A DNA stretch of 64,000 nt, taken from positions 1 to 64,000 of the forward strand of contig JAGVLK010000004.1 in assembly GCA_020049835.1 (NCBI GenBank). Direction: 5' to 3'. The position numbers and the translations under genes were made by a program. This DNA comes from Candidatus Babeliales bacterium. GTDB taxonomy: Bacteria; Babelota; Babeliae; Babelales; Vermiphilaceae. The notes beneath the pieces are model-generated. The model saw only the letters and a list, made by a program, of their open reading frames with translations. It made no database searches and was not told the origin of the DNA. Of the stretch, positions 44,170 to 53,250 are shown piece after piece (within the stretch, counting starts at the first letter, position 1; each line of letters begins with the position of its first letter).

Positions 44170-45612
44170 ATGATGAAAAAGAGCTTATTGTTGACGGTAT
44201 TAACCTTCGGCATAGCAACCCCTCATAAAACTCTACGTGCCGAGCTATCAGGTCCTGAAATTGCCGGATTAGCCGTAGCGGGTGCAGCTACGCTGTGCGG
44301 TATATATGCAATCGGCAAACAATGTGATGTATGGGGCAACCCCAACCCAAATGATATATTAAGACGGAGCAATTGCCTACTCGAGCAAGTTATACAGTAT
44401 AGAAATATATTGGATGTGTATATAACGTGCCCAAGCGAAGATTTTCTGTATACATTAGCTATCGATGATGTACATGTAAGCGTACATTCATGGAAATTGG
44501 AGCATCAAAGCAGAGAAATAAGCGAATGCTTAAATTATATGCGACGCAGCAGGCATTATAGTACGAACTCTATAGTGCAAGAACAACTACGAGCTGCACA
44601 AGGTAATCTTGATGTATGGGCTCGCGATCTGCGCTCATTGGAAGATTATCTATGCAAGCATGCACCCTATTTTGCACTCTTTACGCAAGAAAAAAACTGT
44701 TTGAACACCTATGCACAAGAAGTTGCTCTTTATAATAGCTATGCATACAATCCAGAATATCTTAAAAATCAGCTCTATCAACAAGCACAATGCAAATATC
44801 ATGATACCTATGCAATGATTAGCTACATCAAAAAACTGGAATGTGATATCAATTCATTACAGGGCTGCATTAATAAAGCGCTTGGTTATAACCGCGCCAC
44901 CATTGCACAACGTATACTTGAGGTTATGCGCTACCTACATCAACTGGTCGTTAACGATCCAAGTTATGTGCGCCTAGTTAATGATTACCATCGCTTTAAA
45001 GCCGAACAAGAACGTCTGCGTATTGAACGCGAACGTCTTGAATATGAACGTATACAAGCAGCTGCTGAGCGTGCTCGTCTTGCACGTGAACGTGAACGCG
45101 CAGAATATGCACGCATGCAAGCACAGCGCGAACGTGAACAAGCTACGTATGCAGCTCGGTTGGAGCGTGAACGTATAGCACGAGAAATAAGACTGGAAAA
45201 AGAACGCCAAAACTATGCGCTGGATCGCGAAAACCAACAACTTGACCAACAACTGCAGCGTGAACGTGAACGTGCACGCCAAATAGAACAACGCGAACGC
45301 GAACGCATTCAACAGGTAGAACAACGCGAACGCGAACGTGCTCAAGCAGATGCTCGTCAAAAAGCTGACGCTGACCGCCGTCGTGAACAAGACCGTGCAG
45401 CGCGCGAAAAAGAAGAGAGCTTCAAACGCCGCGAGGCTGAACGCGAACAGGCGCGCAAAGAGGAAACAGAGCGCGCAGAACAACGCCGTAAATATGAAGA
45501 AGAACAACGCAAGAAGCGCAAACGCGAAGAAAAAGCAGCAGAAGAAGCGCGCAAACAACAAGAGCTCAAAGATGAGCAATATCGTTATACGGTTTTTGAT
45601 AGATTTGCGTAA
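44170..45612 (+). CDS. Exported Arg/Glu-rich coiled-coil protein
   Basis: A 480-residue protein in two very different parts. After a signal peptide (about 1-24) and a hydrophobic Gly/Ala segment (GPEIAGLAVAGAATLCGIYAIG), residues 50-275 form a Tyr- and Cys-containing helical domain without a known motif. From about 276 to 470 the chain is almost only Arg, Glu, Gln, Ala and Lys (RERERARQIEQRERER-type repeats). This should be one long single helix or coiled coil of about 190 residues. The repetitive part produces long false reading frames on both strands. The build suggests a rod-like envelope or surface protein; that is inference. Two ATGs are adjacent. Confidence 0.8.
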   Translation: MMKKSLLLTVLTFGIATPHKTLRAELSGPEIAGLAVAGAATLCGIYAIGKQCDVWGNPNPNDILRRSNCLLEQVIQYRNILDVYITCPSEDFLYTLAIDDVHVSVHSWKLEHQSREISECLNYMRRSRHYSTNSIVQEQLRAAQGNLDVWARDLRSLEDYLCKHAPYFALFTQEKNCLNTYAQEVALYNSYAYNPEYLKNQLYQQAQCKYHDTYAMISYIKKLECDINSLQGCINKALGYNRATIAQRILEVMRYLHQLVVNDPSYVRLVNDYHRFKAEQERLRIERERLEYERIQAAAERARLARERERAEYARMQAQREREQATYAARLERERIAREIRLEKERQNYALDRENQQLDQQLQRERERARQIEQRERERIQQVEQRERERAQADARQKADADRRREQDRAAREKEESFKRREAEREQARKEETERAEQRRKYEEEQRKKRKREEKAAEEARKQQELKDEQYRYTVFDRFA

Positions 45613-45732
45613 GTAATAAGATCCTTTTAAAATAACACGGGGCTGTGTGCTATACTGCATGCAGCCCTTATTATTTGCAAATTATCTGAAAATTTGATCA
45701 TGGCTTAAATTAATGTACACCATGTACATCCG

Positions 45733-45785
45733 TTTTTGTCTTCCTCCCGCCGTCGCCTTTGGCTAAGGCGGGAGGAAGACAAAAA
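45733..45785. repeat. Long hairpin repeat GTCTTCCTCCCGCC
   Basis: A perfect 19-bp inverted repeat (TTTTTGTCTTCCTCCCGCC at 45733-45751 and its complement at 45767-45785) around a 15-base loop that contains GCC-ttt-GGC. It belongs with the GTCATCCTCCCAG hairpins at 12334 and 53092 in design (T-run, GTC, pyrimidine-rich arm). The surrounding gap 45613-45874 holds nothing else I can name. Confidence 0.85.
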
Positions 45786-45874
45786 TGGGAACTTATGATT
45801 TAATCAAATTTAAAGCTCATGAATATTTTACAAAATTGTTTTAGATACGGTCGCGTTATTTTACAAGGATTACC

Positions 45875-46597
45875 ATGATCATCCAGCCACACACCAACCT
45901 TTCTATCTACATCGGCAATGCCAGCGACAACCTACATCACGAAACCTACCTCAATACAACATACGACTCCCTGTTAAACCATGAACCTTGGTCAAAACTG
46001 CGCACACAACTACCAATCAATGAACTTCTATTTGCACAGCAACAACATACTGCGACCGGCATTATCATCGATCGTCAGCAACAGATTGTCCCATTTAAGC
46101 CGGTAGCTGATTATCTTATCACCGCAATGCCCGGCATAGGCATCGGCATTATGACCGGAGATTGTTTGCCCATCATCATTTACGATCGGGGTCATCATGT
46201 GGTGGCAGCAGTACATGCCGGATGGCGTGGATCAGTACAAAATATCGCCATTACCGCCTTACGCTCAATGCAACAACAATTTGGCACGCAACTTAATGAT
46301 ATCAAGATTATTTTTGGCCCATCCATAGGCGCATGCTGCTATGTTGTCGGGCAAGAGCTTATTACGCAAGTTGAACAACATCCATATGGTCATGCAACGT
46401 TAACGCAACGAGCAACGGATACCATGTTCGATGTACAACAATTTAATCAGCTTCAACTGGAAACTTATGGTGTGCCTGCAGAGGCAATTTCAATAGACTA
46501 TACCTCCTGTACATTCTGCCAGACAGCATATTGTTCGGCGCGACGCGATAAGAGCTCTGCATGTCGTCAGATGACGATAGCCCTACTTCATGATTAA
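45875..46597 (+). CDS. pgeF: YfiH/PgeF-type multicopper-like enzyme
   Basis: A 240-residue protein of the YfiH/YlmD/PgeF family. Family members were first called laccases; they act on purine nucleosides and edit wrong peptidoglycan precursors (UDP-MurNAc with L-Ser). The family's metal and active-site features are present: QQQH (H58), TGDCLP (C97), VHAGWRG (H114), GPSIGACCYVVG, and the closing CTFC...SARRD. Length matches. There is a short gap of spacer sequence before it and no obvious operon partner. Confidence 0.92.
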   Translation: MIIQPHTNLSIYIGNASDNLHHETYLNTTYDSLLNHEPWSKLRTQLPINELLFAQQQHTATGIIIDRQQQIVPFKPVADYLITAMPGIGIGIMTGDCLPIIIYDRGHHVVAAVHAGWRGSVQNIAITALRSMQQQFGTQLNDIKIIFGPSIGACCYVVGQELITQVEQHPYGHATLTQRATDTMFDVQQFNQLQLETYGVPAEAISIDYTSCTFCQTAYCSARRDKSSACRQMTIALLHD

Positions 46598-46619
46598 AAC
46601 TTCTTGCTTTTTTTTCTGA

Positions 46620-46710
46620 AGGGGGATAGCATAAAACGGAGCTAAGAAGGAGCTGTGGTAATGAAGCCTGTACCAAAGCAATACGGTACGCTACACTCCA
46701 GTCGCCCCCT
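46620..46710. other. Possible structured RNA between convergent genes
   Basis: A 91-base GC-richer segment with nested complementarity. AGGGGG (46620-46625) pairs with CCCCCT (46705-46710), GGAG-TGT with ACACTCC (46049-type inner helix: 46649-46656 with 46693-46699, one bulged C), and GTACC with GGTAC (46670-46674 with 46685-46689). It is not a tRNA and lacks the conserved SRP-RNA core. It could be a small RNA on either strand or a complex terminator between pgeF and the PLD-like gene. Confidence 0.35.
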
Positions 46711-46734
46711 GTTGTTATTATCTACACACAAATA

Positions 46735-47484
46735 TTAATGTGGTTGATACAACATGGCACGTTTTTTTAGCTCCCTAAACTGATGTTCATATCTCCGCAC
46801 AATTGACGGATAGTTAAGTACTACCACATTTTCTTGATTACTCAAATGCGCTGAATTGGTGAAATTAAATGAACCTGTCCAGACCATAGTTTGATTATCT
46901 AAATTCTTCTTAAACAGTACAAATTTATTATGCATGATGTTAGACATCGATTTTTTACGTGCTGTCGGTGACTGCTGCGGATTATACATGTATACGATAA
47001 TGCCATGCTCATGCAATAACCCTATTTTGGTATAACGATCAGATAAAAATCCCGGATCAACAACAATCTCTATACGCACTCCACGCTGATGTGCAGCCAT
47101 AAGCGCGTCAGCAATTTTTTTGTTGGTGAACGCATAAATTGCCAATGATATCTCTTCTTGCTCACTATTAATGAGATCTATTAATTTTTGCTGCAGATCA
47201 TCGTCAGGTGAAAAGTATGCCTTATTGCACAATACGCCATCATCTTCTTGGACCGTTTCATACCCTGCCTGGTTGATTGCTTCATCACGATGCTGTACAG
47301 GCGTTGCAGATAGCCCTACAATAAAATGTGTTTTATTAAATGATACCGGAACCTTAAGCGCAAACCCTTTGCGTCCAGTGCCCGAATCTGTGTGCGTTCC
47401 ACCGTAATAACTTGAACCGAGTAGGATAAAAAGAAGTAGTGGCGAACAATAGGCAACTATCTTTTTTATGAATGACTTCTTCAT
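46735..47484 (-). CDS. Exported phospholipase D-like protein
   Basis: A 249-residue single-domain PLD-superfamily protein, similar in size to Nuc/PLD6-type enzymes. A signal anchor at residues 8-25 places it in the periplasm or at the membrane. SEQEEISLAIYAFTNKKIADAL and GVRIEIVVDPGF open the domain. The HKD motif reads HNKFVLFKKN, with H and K kept but Lys where the Asp of HxKx4D belongs. WTGSFNFTNSA follows as the GS.N part. Activity (nuclease or phosphodiesterase) is plausible from the family but uncertain with the changed motif. Confidence 0.85.
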   Translation of the reverse strand: MKKSFIKKIVAYCSPLLLFILLGSSYYGGTHTDSGTGRKGFALKVPVSFNKTHFIVGLSATPVQHRDEAINQAGYETVQEDDGVLCNKAYFSPDDDLQQKLIDLINSEQEEISLAIYAFTNKKIADALMAAHQRGVRIEIVVDPGFLSDRYTKIGLLHEHGIIVYMYNPQQSPTARKKSMSNIMHNKFVLFKKNLDNQTMVWTGSFNFTNSAHLSNQENVVVLNYPSIVRRYEHQFRELKKRAMLYQPH

Positions 47485-47592
47485 GCTACGCCCTTTTTTT
47501 TGCTTACTACTATCTTCTATCAGCTTTATTACCTCTGGGTAGTGTAATAAAATCGCATCAAACCCACAACAACTTTAATCCCGCATCGCGGA

Positions 47593-48762
47593 TTAATGTA
47601 CAAATGCCGGCGCAGCCACGGCTGGTGATCGCCGAGTAACCGGGGCCTGCCTCGGCATAGCTGAAAGCGACGCCTGGGCTCTATGGCGCGTTGCATAGCT
47701 GCGCAATAGATTTTGCTCCGCTTGTGCTTCTTGTGGATTTGTAAGCGGTCTTGCTATCGACCAATCAAGTGCCGATTTGCCATCACTATCTTTAAGCAAT
47801 GGATCTGCACCATGTTCTAAAAGTAATCGCATAATGTTGAGTGCATGCTGCGCCGGCATATGGTACCCAACGCCATAAAATACTGCACCTTTGCCGCGTT
47901 GACGCAATACCCACTGCAACGGCGTTCTTCCGCGGTTATCCGGTAAGTTTATATCTTTATTGCCACCATGCTTTAGAATGTCATCCACCAGTTGATAATG
48001 CCCTTTGAGAGCCGCCCAATGCAGCGGTGTTTTGCCTTGATCATCTTTAATATGTACATTTACAGCAATCACTTTTTTCCCCGGGGCATGGTGCACTTTA
48101 AAAAGATCATGCGCAAAGCTCACATACCCTTCACGGGCTGCAACATGTAATGGCGTTGCACCATGATTATTTTGAGCATTTGGATTAGCACCAGCATAGA
48201 GCAACGGTATCACCAAGGAAATTTTATTTTTTGCTGCATCAACCGGCATGCGTATGATTTCTTCTTTTTGCTGACGTTTTGGTTTTGGGCCACATATATT
48301 TGTGGTCGCGGTATTACTTGAGCGATACTTGCCCATCATTGCATGCAATGGCGTATTTTTGTTGTTATCGGCTATGTTTGGATTTGCGCGAAATTCAAGC
48401 AACGTCATACCAATTCTGGCATATTGTCGCTGCTTTTGCCTGTCTTGTTCGGTGCGCAAGCGTTCGGCAACAAGATACAGTGGCGTGCGCCCTTTGTTAT
48501 TCTTAACATTAAGGTGAGCGCGCTGCCCAATAAGATAGTAAACTACAGACGCATGCCCCGCTCGCGCTGCACGATGTAACGCTGTGTCACCATTACTGTC
48601 TTGCACGTTAATCTGTGCTCCACGCACTAACGCGGCTTTTACTCCTTTAAGATTGCCTGCACTTGCAGCTGCATGAATGGGCTCAAACTTTTTGCCGGCT
48701 ATTACACCATGCAATGGCGATGCTAACAACAACGCTAAAGCTATAATATTGTATTTATACAT
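47593..48762 (-). CDS. Exported canonical ankyrin-repeat protein
   Basis: A 389-residue secreted protein with about six or seven good ankyrin repeats, much closer to consensus than the 3.8-8.2 kb family. Examples: DSNGDTALHRAARAGHASVV, NNKGRTPLYLVAE, NNHGATPLHVAAREGYVSFA, DQGKTPLHWAALKGHYQLV, NRGRTPLQWVL and DSDGKSALDWSI. Signal peptide: about residues 1-22. The last 40 residues are Ala/Arg/Pro-rich and unstructured. I start at ATG 48762 (GAGG 7 bases upstream); the frame extends six codons to a TTG. A protein-binding role outside the cell, possibly toward a host, is inference. Confidence 0.9.
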   Translation of the reverse strand: MYKYNIIALALLLASPLHGVIAGKKFEPIHAAASAGNLKGVKAALVRGAQINVQDSNGDTALHRAARAGHASVVYYLIGQRAHLNVKNNKGRTPLYLVAERLRTEQDRQKQRQYARIGMTLLEFRANPNIADNNKNTPLHAMMGKYRSSNTATTNICGPKPKRQQKEEIIRMPVDAAKNKISLVIPLLYAGANPNAQNNHGATPLHVAAREGYVSFAHDLFKVHHAPGKKVIAVNVHIKDDQGKTPLHWAALKGHYQLVDDILKHGGNKDINLPDNRGRTPLQWVLRQRGKGAVFYGVGYHMPAQHALNIMRLLLEHGADPLLKDSDGKSALDWSIARPLTNPQEAQAEQNLLRSYATRHRAQASLSAMPRQAPVTRRSPAVAAPAFVH

Positions 48763-49051
48763 AATTAACCTCAATTTCAAAATTATCGCAGATTACTCGT
48801 GAGCACAACCGCTCACCTTCTAGTGTATTAATATTAATTGTTATTTGTAAATAAATTTGGTATAACTGCGTTTTTTATGGGTTGCATAGGCCAATTTTTG
48901 GCTTGCTGCGTCTAGCCATAGCTCAACGAGAGATGGCTGACCTGCCTCGGCGAAGTCGGGCCTGTTAGTCCAGAAACTGTTTACTTTTTTAACTAATCTA
49001 TTTAATCTAAGACCAAATATTAAAACCAAATATCTTACCCTGGAGCACATT

Positions 49052-49510
49052 ATGATCCACCGCACAGCAATAATAACAGGGCTTTTACTTTCTTCCACAG
49101 CCATATTTGCAGCTGATGCAGACGCATCTTTGCAAGCAACAAAACAGCAGCTTACAAACCAAGTGTGCATAAAACTCACGCCTGCAAGTGATGGGACTCT
49201 GCTCAAATACAACGATGAATTAAATCATATGGTTGCCAGCATAGAACCGTTTAGTGCATTAATTGGTCAAGCAAAAACGGCCGAAGAATGTCAGCTCATC
49301 CAACAAAAATTAAACCTTGCAACAACTCTTATACGCAATAGAAGCATCTTTGGTGGCCAAGATCCTAAGACGCTATATTCTGAGATAATTCCCAATATTT
49401 TGGCTCTTGCAACAGTAACATCCCGCGATGATGTCGTACTACAAATTGCCGGCGAGCTAGAGGGACTGAACATGGAAAATGCGCAAATAGTAGAAAAACA
49501 ACAATATTAG
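49052..49510 (+). CDS. Small exported helical protein
   Basis: A 152-residue protein with a signal peptide (about 1-20, ending AIFA) and a helical body containing three cysteines. No family recognised. GGAG lies before the ATG. Its last four bases overlap the end of the TamB-like gene on the other strand. Confidence 0.72.
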   Translation: MIHRTAIITGLLLSSTAIFAADADASLQATKQQLTNQVCIKLTPASDGTLLKYNDELNHMVASIEPFSALIGQAKTAEECQLIQQKLNLATTLIRNRSIFGGQDPKTLYSEIIPNILALATVTSRDDVVLQIAGELEGLNMENAQIVEKQQY

Positions 49511-52245
49511 CGCGAGCCAAACTTCCAGCGCGTTTCCACCTCCGCAATTAAATCACGACGAATGTCGCGAACCACACGCATGCTAATATCATCAGAAAAA
49601 AGATATTCAAGCTCAAAGCGTGTATCTTCAGTAAGACTAAAGTTTTTCTCTATAATTGCACGCCAACGATCACTAATATCGATTTCTATGGCACCACGCA
49701 AGCCACCACGACCGCTTTGATCTACAAAGCTGGGCACTAAATGAATACGCCTAAATGGCTTGAGGAAATTATTAAAATACTTACTCATGGCTGATGTTGA
49801 TTGATCGTACCCGAATACCATCGATTTAATATTCTGCATCAACAATGCCGGCATCACCACATTGAGCGATTCCTCTTGCGAGCCCACAAGTAATAACGAT
49901 ATAATCTGCTCTTCAGAAAGTGTAGGGGATGATTCTAACGTTATTTGATGATCCTGCAACGAGCCTACTGCTTGCAACACAATATTGTTCTTTTTGATGT
50001 TATTTTTTGCAACAAGCTCAATTAACGGATCTTCTAAACGACCGGGCATAAAATGCAATGCCCCTTTGCTCACATACAGCGGACGATAGGGAAAATTAAG
50101 TTGCCCACCTTGCAATTGCACCGATCCGGTCAAGGCAGGATTGCGCACGGTTTGATTTAATAATAAATCTATACGCGCATCAGTTATTAAAAATGGCGTC
50201 TGAATTTTGATAGGATTTTTGGTTTGTATTTTTACTTCGCATTTAACCTGATCATCGCCGGTTTCAAACGAGTGCGCGGTAAAACTGCGCATATTTTTTT
50301 GAAACACATCGGAAAAAATATTGCCTTTTAATTGTGCACGATCAAGCAGAATATTACCCTGCAACAGGCCGCTACTCTGCTCTTTTTTGCAAAACAGCAG
50401 ATCACCTGAAACCATAGCAAAGAGTTCATTTTCCATATTAAACAGACATTGTTCTATTAGTATAGGCAGGTAACATGAACGCAGAGTAAAATCTTGCGTA
50501 AACGCTGCACGCATGCAGGCACTGCTCAATTTGCCGTTGTGCAGTGTACATACAAGATCTTTAACCTCTACCACACGATCTTGGTTCACGCTTACCTGCG
50601 CATCAAACCCGTTAACAAAGTTATAGGTACGCGGTAGACGTATTGCTCCGTTGTCTAAGTGAATATCAGCGTTATATACGCCATCATCTTGTTTGAGCAG
50701 AACATTAAATTGCCCTTCCCCTTGCAGATTAAACTGGCTGTAGCGTTTGAGTATCTCTTTAATGAGTGCTACATCAATAAATCCTTTATATGCTGCGCCA
50801 TCATGTTCACACTCAAGCAACGTTTGTTGCTCACGTGCAATATGTATACGCTTGCACAGAATATCGGGACTATGAAGCGCATGTATATTAAATGTCGCAC
50901 GATCGAACGTACCGTGCGCGTGCAGATCATCAGCATCTACGATAATGCTACCGGCAGAATTGAGCGTATCATTTGTTTTTGCGTGCGTTGCTTTGACATC
51001 ATAGGAAATCTCCACCTTTTTATCTTCATGCAAGGTAATTGCACACGTGCTATCATCGGGTAGAATACGCCAGTCATGCTCAGGAGAAAAACTCAAACGT
51101 GCACTATTTTTAAGCTTCAACGAGCCCAACAGTGTGCGTGGATCAAACTGCCAGTTTCCGCCGGCGCATGCACCGGAAGTTCGCTGTATATAAAAATCAC
51201 CTTCAAATGCTTGGTCTTTTAATTGAAAATTCATTTTTGCAAGTGAGCCGATATGAACATCATTGCATGCAATACGTTGCGCTACAGCATGGCCATGCAG
51301 ATTGTGACGGTTATTATAATCATTGTATTTGAGTTCAAAGCTACAAGCACCGCTCATCCGATAGTCATCTTCAAGCGGCTCACGCGACATGCGCCACATA
51401 TAATGTAACGGCATCTGTGCGGCAACCGAAATAGCACATCCGTTGTGATCTTTTTTTACAATCACCGGATCTATCACAAAAGTATGATCAACATTTTTTA
51501 TACTAAATATACCGCGGTTGTGTTGCCAGGAACAGTTAATTTGGCAAGGCATAGCTTCCGGCCCCAGTTGTGCAATGGCAACTGATGCGGCACCACCTAA
51601 GCACATATCAAGATATGGTTTGCCATCAAACAGATCCAGTTGCAACGAACCACCCATCTGCCCAAAAAGTTCACGCTGCTGATAACGCAGCCCACCATCA
51701 TACAGATCTATGGTTGTTTTAAAGCAATTGGCCACTTTATTAACATGAATATCGGCCGTCATATGTGTATAGAAATCGGATTGTACATCTTTGAGATGTA
51801 CGGTCGCATTGCGCATGCGCAACGATTGCAAAAACGAGTAAAGTATACTGCTAGGTGCACGAAACAGATATTCAAGATGCTGTGCAATATCAAGTTTTTG
51901 ATCTACTACATGTATATAGACAGTCAAACCATCAATTTCATTATAAAAATCGAGCGTACCATACCAAAAGAACTCCCACAACGAGCAATGCACCTGCAGA
52001 CGATCAGCATGCCAATGCCAATGTTCATCTGCATTAATAGGTTGCATGTAAAGATTATTCAACGTAATAGTACGCCGCATCAGCGAGATATCACTGCAAG
52101 TACAAGCAAGTTTTCCGGCAAATAGCTCGGGGGCATGCTGACATATGCGCTCTGCTACCAGCTCTTTTATCCACGGGTCATGATGCGCTATAACAAGCAC
52201 CGACAACAACCCGCAGCAGAATGAAAACAGAAGCTGCTTGAGCAT
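49507..52245 (-). CDS. TamB-like (DUF490) envelope protein
   Basis: A 912-residue AsmA/TamB-type protein. An N-terminal membrane anchor (about 1-20) is followed by a long region of short beta-strands and a C-terminal TamB domain of about 300 residues. Landmarks of that domain: LTGSVQLQGGQLNFPYRPLYVSKGALHF in part, ITLESSPTLSEEQIISLLLVG, GGLRGAIEIDISDRWRAIIEK and the beta-rich end RFELEYLFSDDISMRVV. TamB proteins bridge inner and outer membranes and are thought to carry phospholipids or assist outer-membrane protein assembly. This is the main evidence in the window for a two-membrane envelope. No TamA/BamA partner is adjacent. Length is shorter than E. coli TamB (about 1260). Confidence 0.86.
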   Translation of the reverse strand: MLKQLLFSFCCGLLSVLVIAHHDPWIKELVAERICQHAPELFAGKLACTCSDISLMRRTITLNNLYMQPINADEHWHWHADRLQVHCSLWEFFWYGTLDFYNEIDGLTVYIHVVDQKLDIAQHLEYLFRAPSSILYSFLQSLRMRNATVHLKDVQSDFYTHMTADIHVNKVANCFKTTIDLYDGGLRYQQRELFGQMGGSLQLDLFDGKPYLDMCLGGAASVAIAQLGPEAMPCQINCSWQHNRGIFSIKNVDHTFVIDPVIVKKDHNGCAISVAAQMPLHYMWRMSREPLEDDYRMSGACSFELKYNDYNNRHNLHGHAVAQRIACNDVHIGSLAKMNFQLKDQAFEGDFYIQRTSGACAGGNWQFDPRTLLGSLKLKNSARLSFSPEHDWRILPDDSTCAITLHEDKKVEISYDVKATHAKTNDTLNSAGSIIVDADDLHAHGTFDRATFNIHALHSPDILCKRIHIAREQQTLLECEHDGAAYKGFIDVALIKEILKRYSQFNLQGEGQFNVLLKQDDGVYNADIHLDNGAIRLPRTYNFVNGFDAQVSVNQDRVVEVKDLVCTLHNGKLSSACMRAAFTQDFTLRSCYLPILIEQCLFNMENELFAMVSGDLLFCKKEQSSGLLQGNILLDRAQLKGNIFSDVFQKNMRSFTAHSFETGDDQVKCEVKIQTKNPIKIQTPFLITDARIDLLLNQTVRNPALTGSVQLQGGQLNFPYRPLYVSKGALHFMPGRLEDPLIELVAKNNIKKNNIVLQAVGSLQDHQITLESSPTLSEEQIISLLLVGSQEESLNVVMPALLMQNIKSMVFGYDQSTSAMSKYFNNFLKPFRRIHLVPSFVDQSGRGGLRGAIEIDISDRWRAIIEKNFSLTEDTRFELEYLFSDDISMRVVRDIRRDLIAEVETRWKFGSR

Positions 52246-52328
52246 ACCAAACCTACAAAGAGTAATATATTATACTTCGTATTCAAGCATACCGATATTT
52301 AAATAAATAACGAGAACAGGGATAGTAA

Positions 52329-52991
52329 TTACTCTGTTTTTTCTTTTGCTAACAATGTTGTTTTAACTACGCTAATCTTTTTTTGTAGACGAGACGATGT
52401 GGATACCGGATCACGCAACGTTGCTACCGTTGATAACGCGCTCATCATCGCAGCAAATGGGCCATACATCCATGCAGCGATACCACTCAATGTAATTCCT
52501 GCCGCACAACAGCAAACACTTTTTAGATCCGCTGCTAACATCTCTTTTTCTGCTACGCGTAAGGCTTTAATTTGTATGATGCTATCATTATTATCTAATA
52601 ATGTTGATAGCATTTCTATTTGCTCATCACGAGGAATGCCTAACAACTTAGCATGTTGCACTGCCAATAAACCTGTTTCGGGGGTGAGTGTATTTTTATC
52701 AATGGCTTCTTGCAGATAGCTACTCGCTTGTAGCTGCTCAGAACGGCTGCCATTGAGCATTGCTGCTAAATTTTCAGTAACATAACGTGATGCCGCTCCC
52801 GGCATTTCAGGCTGTTCACTGCGCTGAGGTGAAGCATAAGTGCGCATTAATGCATGATGCTGACTTGCTGCTTGGTTTTCCGGCACTTCTTGTTCTAACC
52901 ATTGGTTAAAACTGTCACACCATGATGCTGATTGGAGTGAATAGACACACAATATAGTTACAGCGCACATAAGTTTAATCAACTTCTGCAT
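52329..52991 (-). CDS. Exported helical protein with C-terminal membrane segment
   Basis: A 220-residue protein with a signal peptide (MQKLIKLMCAVTILCVYSLQ) and start at 52991, fixed by AGGA 7 bases upstream. The middle is helical (about residues 65-150, alpha-solenoid-like pattern with LLAVQHAKLLGIPRDEQIEML). A Cys-rich hydrophobic segment (SVCCCAAGITLSGIAAWMYG) probably spans or enters the membrane. Unknown function. Confidence 0.74.
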   Translation of the reverse strand: MQKLIKLMCAVTILCVYSLQSASWCDSFNQWLEQEVPENQAASQHHALMRTYASPQRSEQPEMPGAASRYVTENLAAMLNGSRSEQLQASSYLQEAIDKNTLTPETGLLAVQHAKLLGIPRDEQIEMLSTLLDNNDSIIQIKALRVAEKEMLAADLKSVCCCAAGITLSGIAAWMYGPFAAMMSALSTVATLRDPVSTSSRLQKKISVVKTTLLAKEKTE

Positions 52992-53091
52992 AAAATTTCC
53001 TGTATATAAAAGATAATCAGGCAAAAAACATAAAAAAAGTATAGCAGTTTTTTATACTACGTCAAAAAAACACTATTTTGTCATCCTCTTT

Positions 53092-53138
53092 TTTTGTCAT
53101 CCTCCCAGACTTCGCACAAGGCTGGGAGGATGACAAAA
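53092..53138. repeat. GTCATCCTCCCAG hairpin repeat
   Basis: A perfect 17-bp inverted repeat (TTTTGTCATCCTCCCAG at 53092-53108, complement at 53122-53138) around a 13-base loop. A partial tandem copy of TTTTGTCATCCT lies just upstream. It sits in a divergent promoter region between 52991 and 53251, so it is not a terminator there; more likely a small mobile palindrome. Confidence 0.85.
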
Positions 53139-53250
53139 TGATGAATTAATCAAGACATACGAACTTTCTTAGATCAAGTTCGTGATCATCTAGAATTACC
53201 ACCAGCATCTATGCTAGCATCATAAAAAAGGCATATAAGGAGGAGGTGTT

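Noticed and set aside
44974-45660. Long minus-strand frame (228 codons), plus several others, opposite the coiled-coil gene
   Set aside because: These arise from the repetitive CGTGAACG-type codons of the plus-strand rod. The translations are Phe/Leu/Arg low-complexity without a ribosome site.
46620-46710. Signal recognition particle RNA or tRNA
   Set aside because: The SRP core (GGAAGGAAGCAGCC-like) and the tRNA T-loop are absent on both strands. Kept only as an unassigned structured element.
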